Assembly (NCBI GenBank): GCA_027451265.1
Contig: DAIDJT010000141.1
Span: 1 to 6,964, forward strand
From: Bacteroidales bacterium
GTDB lineage: Bacteria; Bacteroidota; Bacteroidia; Bacteroidales; VadinHA17
Reading direction: 5' to 3'
Length of the DNA stretch: 6,964 nucleotides
Part shown: piece by piece, positions 1-6,483 of the stretch
How positions within the stretch are numbered: position 1 is the first letter of the stretch
How the letters are laid out: the number at the start of each line of letters is the position of its first letter
The notes under the pieces: generated by a model
Seen by the model: only the letters and a program-made list of their open reading frames with translations
Database searches by the model: none
Told to the model about the DNA's origin: nothing
Made by a program: the position numbers and the translations under genes

Positions 1-1037
1 TTGCAGGCGCCACCGGCCAGGGAAAGTCAGTGGGGCTTAATGCAATCATAACCTCTCTGCTCTACAAAAAGCACCCTGCCGAGCTGAAGTTTGTGCTCAT
101 TGACCCAAAACGGGTTGAACTGCCGCTGTACGCGAAGATCGAACGCCACTTCCTGGCGAAGCTTCCCGGTGAGGAAGATGCAATTGTCACTGACACAAAA
201 AAGGTGATCAACACGCTCAACTCGCTGTGCATACTGATGGATCACCGCCTGGAACTGTTGAAACTGTCGCAGACAAGGAACATCAGGGAGTATAATGACA
301 GGTTCATTGCCCGCCGGCTCAACCCGGAGAAAGGGCATGACTTCATGCCATATATTGTGCTCATTATTGACGAGTTTGCCGATCTCATCATGACATCGGG
401 CCGCGATGTTGAGGCCCCCATCGGCCGGCTTGCCCAACTCTCCAGGGCAGTGGGCATCCACCTTATCATATCAACACAGAGACCTTCGGTCAGCATCATC
501 ACCGGCTTCATCAAGGCCAACTTCCCCTCAAGAATTGCCTTCAGGGTATTCTCAGGGGTTGACTCCCGCACAATACTTGACACAACAGGGGCAGACAGAC
601 TGGTGGGCCGCGGTGACGCACTCATCTCACAGGGTGGCGAACCCATCAGGGTGCAGTGTGCGTTCATTGACACCCCGGAGATAGAGGAGCTCACAGAGTA
701 CATCGGCTCCCAGCAGGGATACCCCGAAGCCTTCCACCTGCCTGAATATGTGGGCGACGAAGATACCGGCAACGGCAATAACGAGGTTGATCTCAAAAAA
801 CGTGATCCTCTCTTTGACGAGGCAGCCAGGCTGGTGGTACAGCATCAGCAGGGATCCACATCACTTATCCAGCGAAGGATGCAACTGGGCTACAACCGGG
901 CCGGCCGCATAATAGACCAGCTGGAAGCTGCCGGCATAGTGGGTGCCTTTGAGGGAAGCAAGGCCCGGGAGGTGATTGTGCAGGACCCGCAAACATTGGA
1001 ACAGATTTTGAAGAGGCTTGATGAAGAAAATCTGTAA
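1..1037 (+). CDS. ftsK: FtsK/SpoIIIE-type DNA translocase, C-terminal part (5' end outside window)
   Basis: FtsK is a membrane-anchored hexameric ATPase that pumps double-stranded DNA through the closing septum and helps resolve chromosome dimers. The visible 344 codons begin at base 3 with AGATGQGKS, the Walker A loop, so the GTG at 30 is an internal Val codon and not a start. Walker B is VLIIDE at visible residues 119-124. The motor core continues through STQRPSV, IKANFPSRIAF and DSRTILDTTGADRLVGRGD. Visible residues about 268-327 form the winged-helix gamma domain, with GSTSLIQRRMQLGYNRAG and EGSKAREV; in known FtsK proteins this domain reads the polar KOPS-type DNA motifs. The membrane segments and linker must lie upstream of the window. 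The stop TAA is at 1035-1037, inside the start of the LolA-like gene, suggesting co-transcription. Family assignment is firm. Whether this is the main cell-division FtsK or a paralogue cannot be told without the N-terminus. Confidence 0.96.
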   Translation, partial: AGATGQGKSVGLNAIITSLLYKKHPAELKFVLIDPKRVELPLYAKIERHFLAKLPGEEDAIVTDTKKVINTLNSLCILMDHRLELLKLSQTRNIREYNDRFIARRLNPEKGHDFMPYIVLIIDEFADLIMTSGRDVEAPIGRLAQLSRAVGIHLIISTQRPSVSIITGFIKANFPSRIAFRVFSGVDSRTILDTTGADRLVGRGDALISQGGEPIRVQCAFIDTPEIEELTEYIGSQQGYPEAFHLPEYVGDEDTGNGNNEVDLKKRDPLFDEAARLVVQHQQGSTSLIQRRMQLGYNRAGRIIDQLEAAGIVGAFEGSKAREVIVQDPQTLEQILKRLDEENL

Positions 1038-1674
1038 AATGAAATTGACAAGGTTAATACTTCTTCTCGCTCTTCTTCCGGTGGCTGTTATGGCACAGAA
1101 AGACCCCGAGGCAGTAAAGGTGCTTTCGGAGTTCAGCAAAAAGGCCGCCGCAGCTCCTTCGGTCAGGCTTGATTTTGACATCGTGGCCTATGATTCAAAG
1201 GAAGACGATGAGACGGAAATGAAGGGTAACGCGGTGATCAGCGGCGACAAATACAGGCTGACCCTGCCTGACAATAATATCTGGGCCGACGGAAAGGCTG
1301 TTTGGAATTACATGCCGGATGCAAAAGAGGTGACCGTCACTGAACCGGATCCGTCCGATGAGTCATTCATGTCGAAACCTTCGCTTCTCTTCTCAATGTA
1401 CGAAAAGGGATACAAGGTAAGGCTGCTCGAACAGAACCTGACGGAATGGATCATTGATCTTTACCCTGAAGACATTAGGATTAACCTTGTTCATATCAGG
1501 CTGGCCATCGGAAAGACTCTTCATGATCTCAGATCAGCCGAGTACAAGACCAAGGATGGCATGACCGTTACGCTGACGGTGTCAAAATATGACCTCTCAT
1601 TCCGCCCGCCCGAAGGATACTTTGTCTTCAACCTGGTTGATCACAAGGGTGTGGAGGTGATAGATATGAGATAA
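1021..1674 (+). CDS. lolA: LolA-like outer membrane lipoprotein carrier, periplasmic
   Basis: LolA carries lipoproteins across the periplasm from the LolCDE transporter to the outer membrane. The 217-residue product has a basic N-terminus, a Leu-rich core and a likely signal peptidase I site after residue 25 (AVMA|QKD), with no lipobox Cys, so it should be a soluble periplasmic protein. The mature part has the LolA pattern: a first strand VRLDFDIVAYDS, then KGNAVISGDKYRLTL, then WADGKAVWNYMPDAKEVTV (about residues 88-106), the usual 'dGk..w.Y.p....v' signature. It ends in VEVIDMR. I chose ATG 1021 because AAGAGG lies at 1011-1016; TTG 1018 and ATG 1039 are in frame, and the latter would also leave a usable signal peptide. 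The start overlaps ftsK by 17 bases, which fits translational coupling. Bacteroidota LolA proteins are divergent from the E. coli protein, so the lipoprotein-carrier role is inferred from the fold. Confidence 0.88.
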   Translation: MKKICKMKLTRLILLLALLPVAVMAQKDPEAVKVLSEFSKKAAAAPSVRLDFDIVAYDSKEDDETEMKGNAVISGDKYRLTLPDNNIWADGKAVWNYMPDAKEVTVTEPDPSDESFMSKPSLLFSMYEKGYKVRLLEQNLTEWIIDLYPEDIRINLVHIRLAIGKTLHDLRSAEYKTKDGMTVTLTVSKYDLSFRPPEGYFVFNLVDHKGVEVIDMR

Positions 1675-1699
1675 TCCCGGGTATTTTAAGACCGGCCCA

Positions 1700-1818
1700 G
1701 GCAGAGTTGCATCAGAAGATACTCACGGCAGAATTGCATCAGAAGATACTCCCGGCAGAATTGCATCAAAAGATACTCACGGCAGAATTGCATCAGAAGA
1801 TACTCCCGGCAGATTGCC
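1700..1818. repeat. 27-bp tandem repeat, four copies plus a remnant
   Basis: Four contiguous 27-bp units lie at 1700-1726, 1727-1753, 1754-1780 and 1781-1807, starting GGCAGAATTGCATCAGAAG and ending ATACTCAC or ATACTCCC. Copies 2 and 4 are identical. Copies 1 and 3 share the CAC ending and each has one private substitution (G at unit position 7 in copy 1, A at position 16 in copy 3). The alternation suggests duplication of a 54-bp dimer. A decayed fifth copy covers 1808-1818. There are no unique spacers, so this is not a CRISPR array. It lies between the LolA-like stop and the small ORF at 1837. All three forward frames are open through the repeat, but none has an ATG ahead of it, so I treat it as intergenic. 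Confidence 0.95.
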
Positions 1819-1836
1819 ACAAAAAACAGAAAGCCA

Positions 1837-1977
1837 ATGATGAATCCGGGAAATATTAAAGTGCTAGTCACCATAATCCTGGTGCTCCTGGTGCTTTATT
1901 TCATTCTTCGTGCCAGGACGGAAAGGATCAAACGCCGCCGTGACGGGCATCAGTCGAGGTTCAGGCGCGAACGTTGA
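1837..1977 (+). CDS. Small single-pass membrane protein with strongly basic C-terminus (hypothetical)
   Basis: Tandem ATG codons at 1837 and 1840 open a frame of 46 or 45 codons ending TGA at 1975-1977. From the second Met the product starts MNPGNIKVLV, followed by one uninterrupted hydrophobic stretch at residues 8-23 (VLVTIILVLLVLYFIL). Residues 24-45 contain 11 Arg/Lys out of 22. By the positive-inside rule it should be a one-helix inner-membrane protein with the basic tail in the cytoplasm. The upstream bases (ACAGAAAGCC) give only a weak ribosome site, as is usual in this phylum. It follows the LolA-like gene on the same strand and ends 14 bases before the convergent ftcD stop. I do not recognise a family; short one-helix proteins of Bacteroidota such as DUF4834 look broadly similar, but I cannot establish a link. 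A chance ORF of this length is possible, though a clean transmembrane helix plus basic tail argues for a real gene. Confidence 0.55.
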   Translation: MMNPGNIKVLVTIILVLLVLYFILRARTERIKRRRDGHQSRFRRER

Positions 1978-1991
1978 ATTCCTGTGCCTGA

Positions 1992-3686
1992 CTACATGGC
2001 AAGGTCTCTGGTGACCCTTCCGATAATCTCTGCTTCAATGTCAGCAGCAGCATCATCGATGGCCTGTGCTTCCGTTACGAGCTCTGCAGCCTTTGCCCTG
2101 TCCTTCAAACCTTTGACATTAATCCTTACATTCAGGAAGGCCCCCCTGATGCATGCCCTTACAGCCAGGACACCTACGGCACCGTCGGTGACCGAATTCG
2201 GATTGCCTTTTGCAGTCATCTCCCTGAGCAGGTCAAATACCCTGAAGGCTTCCTTCATTACAGTCAGAGGAACCAGTGATGCATTAAGGGTAGCTGCCTC
2301 CACCGCTGCTGCCCTGGCAGCCTTTTCCTCATCGCTCTTCTTTGGCATCTCGAAAGCTTTGAGTATGCTGTTGTAGGCCTCGGTATCCTCATCAACCAGC
2401 TCAAGGAGCCGTTTCTGGAGCACAACACCCTGCTCAGCCCATGATGCAAATTCTTCCCACCGTTCATCCCAGCCCCGCTTATGTGAGGAAAGGTTGGCCA
2501 CCATCGTTCCAAGTGCGGCACCAAGTGCACCCATGGCTGCCGAGACGGAGCCGCCACCCGGCGCAGGTGACTCGGAGGAGGTCTCCCATACAAACGCTGA
2601 AAGTGACAGGTCAACAAGCCTGTTTCTGCCCTTATCCCTCAGTATGTACTCAATAATCTTTTCTTCCGGTTTGAAAGGCCTCAGCTCAGAAAGTCCCATT
2701 GACCTGATTGCAGTGTTTATGAGTTCTTCATCTGAGACACCTGCTGATCTCTGCTGGCGGTGCAGGAAGTAACGCCCGGCGTCAAGCATGGCCTTCAGCG
2801 GGATAAGGCCCACCAGCTCTGACCCGGTGACCCTTACGCCACGGGCATCTGCCTTGCGGCAGACCTCGTCAAAGGCCACATGAACCGGGGTGACACCGAT
2901 GTTGGTAAGATTCATTGAGATCTGTGCAAAGCCATACTCGGGGATAAACCATCCGATTGCCTTTACAGCCTTAAGTGAACCGGGTATCATTACCGGATTC
3001 CCATCCTCATCCTTCACAATCTTGCCGGTGATGGGATTGCCCTCACGTTTCTCGCGGCCCCTTTCCCTGACATCAAAGGCAATTGAGTTTGCCCTGCGCA
3101 CCGATGTTGTATTGAGGTTTGCATTAAATGCTACAAGGAAATCACGGGCTCCCACAATAACTGCACCGGCTCCTGCATCAAACCGGGCAGGGCCGAAGTC
3201 GGGTTTCCATGCAGGATCCTCCAGCTTTTTCCTTAGTCCTTCGTACTCCCCTGCCCTGACGTTTGCAAGGTTTCTTCTCTTCTCCTCGAAAGCGGCTGAC
3301 TCATAACAATAGACAGGCAGTGACAGCTCTTCTCCTATCCTGCGTGCAAGGCCGCGGGCATACTCAGCCGCCTCTTCCATTGTCACTCCCGATACGGGGA
3401 CGAGCGGGCACACATCAGTGGCTCCCATCCGTGGATGAGCCCCTGAGTGGTATGCCATGTCAATGACCTGCGCGGCTTGCCTGACAGCTCTGAAGGCTGC
3501 CTCGCAGACAGCTTCCGGCTCACCCACGAAGGTCACTACGGTACGGTTGGTGTCCCTTCCCGGGTCAACATCAAGCAACATGACCCCTTCAACCGATTCG
3601 ATCTCATCGGTAATCTGTTTTATTTTTCCCATGTCGCGCCCCTCGCTGAAGTTGGGTACGCATTCTATAAGACGGCTGTTTATCAT
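1992..3686 (-). CDS. ftcD: Bifunctional glutamate formimidoyltransferase / formimidoyl-THF cyclodeaminase
   Basis: This enzyme finishes histidine breakdown in the cytoplasm. It moves the formimino group from N-formimino-L-glutamate to tetrahydrofolate (EC 2.1.2.5), then deaminates 5-formimino-THF to 5,10-methenyl-THF and ammonia (EC 4.3.1.4). The 564-residue product has both halves. The transferase N- and C-subdomains cover about residues 3-325, with LIECVPNFSEGRD at 6-18 and SGAHPRMGATDVCPL at 81-95; His84 matches the catalytic His of the mammalian enzyme. FVAFNANLN-type sequence (LVAFNANLN, 184-192) begins the second subdomain region. A linker (about 326-355) leads to the cyclodeaminase domain, with SESPAPGGGSVSAAMGALG at 371-389, VDEDTEAYN near 431-439 and GNPNSVTDGAVGV further on. 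Length is close to mammalian FTCD (541 residues); many bacteria instead encode the halves separately. ATG 3686 overlaps the hutI stop (ATGA), so the two are probably translationally coupled. Confidence 0.95.
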   Translation of the reverse strand: MINSRLIECVPNFSEGRDMGKIKQITDEIESVEGVMLLDVDPGRDTNRTVVTFVGEPEAVCEAAFRAVRQAAQVIDMAYHSGAHPRMGATDVCPLVPVSGVTMEEAAEYARGLARRIGEELSLPVYCYESAAFEEKRRNLANVRAGEYEGLRKKLEDPAWKPDFGPARFDAGAGAVIVGARDFLVAFNANLNTTSVRRANSIAFDVRERGREKREGNPITGKIVKDEDGNPVMIPGSLKAVKAIGWFIPEYGFAQISMNLTNIGVTPVHVAFDEVCRKADARGVRVTGSELVGLIPLKAMLDAGRYFLHRQQRSAGVSDEELINTAIRSMGLSELRPFKPEEKIIEYILRDKGRNRLVDLSLSAFVWETSSESPAPGGGSVSAAMGALGAALGTMVANLSSHKRGWDERWEEFASWAEQGVVLQKRLLELVDEDTEAYNSILKAFEMPKKSDEEKAARAAAVEAATLNASLVPLTVMKEAFRVFDLLREMTAKGNPNSVTDGAVGVLAVRACIRGAFLNVRINVKGLKDRAKAAELVTEAQAIDDAAADIEAEIIGRVTRDLAM

Positions 3687-4966
3687 GATATTTGCGAATT
3701 GCGATTTGCGATGTGCGATGTGTGATTGGAGACCACCTCCCCGTTCAGGATCACGGTCTCCACCAGGTTACTGCCATATGCATATGGCAGGAATTCGTAT
3801 GAAGGTATCTTCTTCGTAATGAACAGATTCGCCTTTTTGCCCACTGTTATCGATCCGTGCGTTTCTGACAGCCCCATTGCATATGCAGCATTGACTGTCA
3901 CGGCATTTATTGCCTCCTCCGGCAGAAGCCTAAGCCTGATGCACCCCAGTGAAACCACCAGCTTCATGTTGCCGGAGGGCGATGAACCGGGGTTGTAATC
4001 GCTTGCCATCGCCAGGGGCAGTCCTGCATCTATCATTTTACGGGCAGGAGGATTGGTCATCCCCAGGAAGAAAGCTGCGCCGGGCAGCAGTGTTGGCATG
4101 GTTCCGCTCCCAAGGAGAGCTGCAATCTCATCATCACCGGTGAACTCGAGGTGGTCAACCGATAGTGCCCCGTGTTCAACTCCTGTTTGTATCCCGCCGG
4201 AGAAGTCAAGTTCGTTGGCATGAATCTTCGGGCGCATGCCGTGCCGTGCGCCGGCTTCAAGGATGCGGGCAGTCTCCTCCGGCGTGAAGAAACCGCGGTC
4301 ACAGAACACATCTATATAATCGGCCAGTCGTGCGGCAGCCACCGCCGGTATCATCTCTTCCACTATCAGGTTCACATAACCGCGTCTGTCATCACGATAC
4401 CCGGCCGGCACGGCATGCGCCCCGAGAAAAGTTGACCTGACCGTCACCGGCGACTCCTCCCTTATTCTCCTGATCACCCTGAGCATCTTCAGCTCATCCT
4501 CCGTGGTAAGACCGTAGCCGCTTTTGATCTCGACGGCGCCGGTACCAAATGAAATCACCTCCCGCACCCGCTCCATTGACTGCCTGAATAGCTCATCCTC
4601 CGAAGTCTCATGCAGCAGCTTGGCCGAGTTGAGGATTCCTCCTCCCCTCTTTGCAATCTCCTCGTATGACAACCCCCGTATCTTGTCAGTGTATTCCTTC
4701 TCCCGGCTGCCGGCATAAACCAGGTGTGTGTGCGGATCACAGAATGCGGGAAAAACATACCCTCCCCCGGCGTCAAGCCCCGGGATTACACTGCTGAATG
4801 CGGGTATTGTTTCAGGCGGGCCGAATCCTGCTATGATTCCGTCCTCTATAAGAAGCCACCCGTTCTCAATCACAGGCAGTACTGCCATATCCTTTCCGGC
4901 TGTGAAAGCCACACTCTCTTCCCTGGTCTGCACCAGCATACCCGTGTTGTAAATGATCAGGCTCAT
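3683..4966 (-). CDS. hutI: Imidazolonepropionase
   Basis: HutI is a metal-dependent amidohydrolase (EC 3.5.2.7) that hydrolyses 4-imidazolone-5-propanoate to N-formimino-L-glutamate, the substrate of the next gene's product. The 427-residue protein has the family's metal and active-site motifs in order: FCDPHTHLVYAG with H79 and H81, RGGGILNS at 107-114, EIKSGYGL at 146-153, FLGAHAVP at 180-187, KIHANEL with H249, SVDHLEFT with H272, and ASDYNPGSSPS with D323. H79, H81, H249 and D323 correspond almost number for number to the zinc ligands known in Bacillus subtilis HutI. The body reaches its normal end near VETVILNGEVV (402-412). The last 15 residues, SNHTSHIANRNSQIS, have no family counterpart I know and are mostly encoded by a 7-bp tandem repeat. 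The stop overlaps the ftcD start by four bases. ATG 4966 is chosen because the amidohydrolase beta-strand LIIYNTGMLV follows directly; no Shine-Dalgarno is visible. No hut regulator lies nearby. Confidence 0.96.
   Translation of the reverse strand: MSLIIYNTGMLVQTREESVAFTAGKDMAVLPVIENGWLLIEDGIIAGFGPPETIPAFSSVIPGLDAGGGYVFPAFCDPHTHLVYAGSREKEYTDKIRGLSYEEIAKRGGGILNSAKLLHETSEDELFRQSMERVREVISFGTGAVEIKSGYGLTTEDELKMLRVIRRIREESPVTVRSTFLGAHAVPAGYRDDRRGYVNLIVEEMIPAVAAARLADYIDVFCDRGFFTPEETARILEAGARHGMRPKIHANELDFSGGIQTGVEHGALSVDHLEFTGDDEIAALLGSGTMPTLLPGAAFFLGMTNPPARKMIDAGLPLAMASDYNPGSSPSGNMKLVVSLGCIRLRLLPEEAINAVTVNAAYAMGLSETHGSITVGKKANLFITKKIPSYEFLPYAYGSNLVETVILNGEVVSNHTSHIANRNSQIS
3692..3726. repeat. 7-bp tandem repeat, five copies, inside the 3' end of hutI
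   Basis: On the plus strand the units are TTGCGAA (3692), TTGCGAT (3699), TTGCGAT (3706), GTGCGAT (3713) and GTGTGAT (3720), five contiguous heptamers that drift gradually from one end to the other. On the coding (minus) strand the consensus is ATCGCAA. The array encodes roughly NHTSHIANRNSQ of the HutI tail and ends only a few bases before the overlapping hutI stop and ftcD start. Since 7 is not a multiple of 3, gain or loss of one unit would shift the HutI frame and move or remove the stop. Confidence 0.93.
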
Positions 4967-5057
4967 GGCACCGGTTTTTAAGGTCCACTAATGTAGCAAT
5001 ATTAAAATAATTAGGATATGAGCATCATTTTTCTTTAACTTTACTTTCCTCACAAAA
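4967..5057. promoter_or_regulatory. Divergent spacer expected to hold the hutI and barrel-gene promoters
   Basis: This 91-bp AT-rich gap is the only non-coding DNA between hutI (leftward) and the barrel gene (rightward), so both are expected to start transcription here. Possible Bacteroidota -7 elements (consensus TAnnTTTG) each with one mismatch are TAACTTTA at 5036-5043 on the plus strand and TACATTAG, the complement of 4988-4995, on the minus strand. Neither has a clear upstream TTTG box at the usual spacing, and the plus-strand match leaves only about 14 bases before the start codon. The region is the call; the exact boxes are weak. No operator palindrome or riboswitch fold was recognised. 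Confidence 0.35.
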
Positions 5058-6395
5058 ATGAAACCTATGAAAAAACTCACTTTAATGCTGTTGACCGGAC
5101 TCCTCGCCTCCTCATTGATGGCCCAGGAGACCAAGACAGGATGGAACTTCGGTGCACTGCCGGCAGTCACTTACAGTACCGACCAGGGGTTCCAGTACGG
5201 GGCACTTGTGAACCTTTTCGACTATGGCGACGGTTCAATCTACCCTGATTATTACCACAGGATTTACGTCGAAGCCTCCACCTTCACCAAGGGAAGTTCC
5301 ATCCTCAGGGTGATGTATGACTCCGACTACCTCATCAAAGGAATCAGGTATGCGGTTGACCTGAGCTACATGCCAGACTTTGCATATGACTTCTACGGAT
5401 TCAACGGATTTGCGTCGGTATACAACAAGAAATGGGTTGATGACGAAATGAATCCCGATTACAGGAGCCGCCTCTTTTATGCCATGCAGAGACATCTGTT
5501 CCGCTTCAAAAATGACTTCATCGGTAATATCGGTGAGAACAACTGGCACTGGAATGCCGGACTCAGCATCCAGAATTTCAAGGTAAGAGATCTGAATGTT
5601 GATAAATTCAATAAGGGGAAGGACCCGGAAGATCCCAAATATCTTGATCCGGATGAACCCACACTTTATGAATACTATAAAAATTCCGGGTTGCTGACAT
5701 CCGAGGAAGCCGACGGAGGCTGGATCACCGGAATAAAGGGTGGTATTTCCTATGACTCCCGCGATCAGCGCGCATGCCCCATGAACGGTATCTGGGCAGA
5801 GACAGGCATAGAGGTGGTGCCCGAATTCCTGGGAGCTGAATCGTCTTTCGGGAAGTTTTACTTCACCTGGAGACAGTATTTTACTCTGAAGGAAAATGAT
5901 CTGAGTTTCGCCTACAGGCTGGGCTACCAGCAGACACTGTTCGGTGACGTTCCCTTCTATTACCAGGGCCAGGTAATTGTGTCAGAGCTGAGGGGAGCAC
6001 TCTCAGAAGGCCTTGGCGGCAGCAAGACGATCAGGGGTTTGCTGAGGAACAGGGTTATCGGTGACGGCTTTGCATACGGAAATGCAGAGCTACGCTGGAA
6101 AATGCTCCGGTTCAAATTCATCAACCAGAACTGGTACCTCGGAACCAACTACTTCTTCGATGCCTGCCAGGTGACATCACAGATTGATGTTGATGTGACT
6201 GACCTTGAGAATTACCTTGAAGGCAGCGCTGCCGATTACTATATCGGGGGTAAAGACAAACTCCATATGGCTGCAGGTCTTGGCTTGAAGCTCGTCATGA
6301 ACGAAAACTTCATCATCTCGGCTGACATCGGTAAGGCGCTGAAGGAACAGGACGGGGATATGGAGTTCTATATCGGGCTTAACTACCTGTTTTAG
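5058..6395 (+). CDS. BamA/TamA-family (Omp85-like) outer membrane beta-barrel protein without POTRA domains
   Basis: The 445-residue product starts with a signal peptide (MKPMKKLTLMLLTGLLASSL) and a likely cleavage after residue 22, LMA|QE, so it is exported. It then goes directly into alternating aromatic and polar strands such as LPAVTYSTDQGFQYGAL, with no room for the periplasmic POTRA domains of BamA. Omp85-type landmarks appear in the second half: SYDSRDQRACPMNG at 231-244, resembling 'yDtRD...P..G' strands, and GLGGSKTIRGLLRNR at 318-332, where IRG matches the conserved loop-6 VRG motif. It ends with a Phe-terminated strand, GLNYLF, the usual insertion signal of outer membrane barrels. 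ATG 5058 is used; ATG 5067 in frame would also serve. No Shine-Dalgarno is visible. The cargo or function is unknown: short Omp85-like barrels are common in Bacteroidota and mostly uncharacterised. It is divergent from hutI, with no sign of functional linkage. Confidence 0.85.
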   Translation: MKPMKKLTLMLLTGLLASSLMAQETKTGWNFGALPAVTYSTDQGFQYGALVNLFDYGDGSIYPDYYHRIYVEASTFTKGSSILRVMYDSDYLIKGIRYAVDLSYMPDFAYDFYGFNGFASVYNKKWVDDEMNPDYRSRLFYAMQRHLFRFKNDFIGNIGENNWHWNAGLSIQNFKVRDLNVDKFNKGKDPEDPKYLDPDEPTLYEYYKNSGLLTSEEADGGWITGIKGGISYDSRDQRACPMNGIWAETGIEVVPEFLGAESSFGKFYFTWRQYFTLKENDLSFAYRLGYQQTLFGDVPFYYQGQVIVSELRGALSEGLGGSKTIRGLLRNRVIGDGFAYGNAELRWKMLRFKFINQNWYLGTNYFFDACQVTSQIDVDVTDLENYLEGSAADYYIGGKDKLHMAAGLGLKLVMNENFIISADIGKALKEQDGDMEFYIGLNYLF

Positions 6396-6397
6396 GA

Positions 6398-6452
6398 GTC
6401 TTGCGGTCACGCGGTCACGCGGTCTTGCGGTCTTGCGGTCTTGCGGTCACGG
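6398..6452. repeat. 8-bp tandem repeat array (GTCTTGCG / GTCACGCG), nearly seven copies
   Basis: Units starting with GTC occur every 8 bases at 6398, 6406, 6414, 6422, 6430, 6438 and 6446. Units 1, 4, 5 and 6 are GTCTTGCG, units 2 and 3 are GTCACGCG, and the last is incomplete (GTCACGG). The array begins 2 bases after the barrel gene's stop codon. There are no spacers, so this is not a CRISPR array. Confidence 0.95.
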
Positions 6453-6483
6453 TGAAAACTGCAAGACTGCAGGACAGCAAGAC
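6422..6483 (+). terminator. Long imperfect hairpin formed by opposed octamer units; possible transcription terminator or 3' stabiliser
   Basis: Bases 6422-6445 (three GTCTTGCG units) pair with 6460-6483 (three units of TGCAAGAC type) across a 14-base loop. Base by base I count 20 Watson-Crick pairs, 3 G-U pairs (in the plus-strand RNA) and 1 mismatch (6429/6476). It lies just after the barrel gene and before the convergent DUF819-like gene, a natural place to end both transcripts. No U-run follows on either strand, so it is not a textbook intrinsic terminator. The pairing is directly visible; the function is inferred. Confidence 0.5.

Noticed and set aside
30..1037. GTG at 30 as the true start of the FtsK gene
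   Set aside because: The frame stays open to the window edge and encodes the Walker A motif AGATGQGKS just upstream of 30, so the gene is truncated by the window.
1700..1818. CRISPR array
   Set aside because: Units are directly contiguous with no unique spacers and there are no cas genes. The same applies to the arrays at 3692-3726 and 6398-6452.
1686..1874. Minus-strand 62-codon ORF with REYLLMQFC repeats
   Set aside because: It is the 27-bp repeat read backwards, overlaps the better-supported small plus-strand membrane ORF, and has no neighbour or signal supporting translation. It is kept only as a note in the repeat finding.
2264..2617. Long minus-strand alternative-frame ORF inside ftcD, and other overlapping frames in ftsK, hutI and the barrel gene
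   Set aside because: All are shadows of strongly recognised coding sequences, with atypical composition and no domain patterns.
3771..3790. Perfect 20-bp palindrome CTGCCATATGCATATGGCAG
   Set aside because: It lies inside hutI and encodes LPYAYGS, part of a conserved HutI region (LPY..G.N). The symmetry is explained by codons for this motif and sits far from any promoter, so an operator is unlikely.
4967..5057. Firm assignment of -7/-33 promoter boxes for hutI and the barrel gene
   Set aside because: Only one-mismatch -7 candidates were found and no well-spaced TTTG boxes, so exact promoters are not claimed beyond the low-confidence region call.
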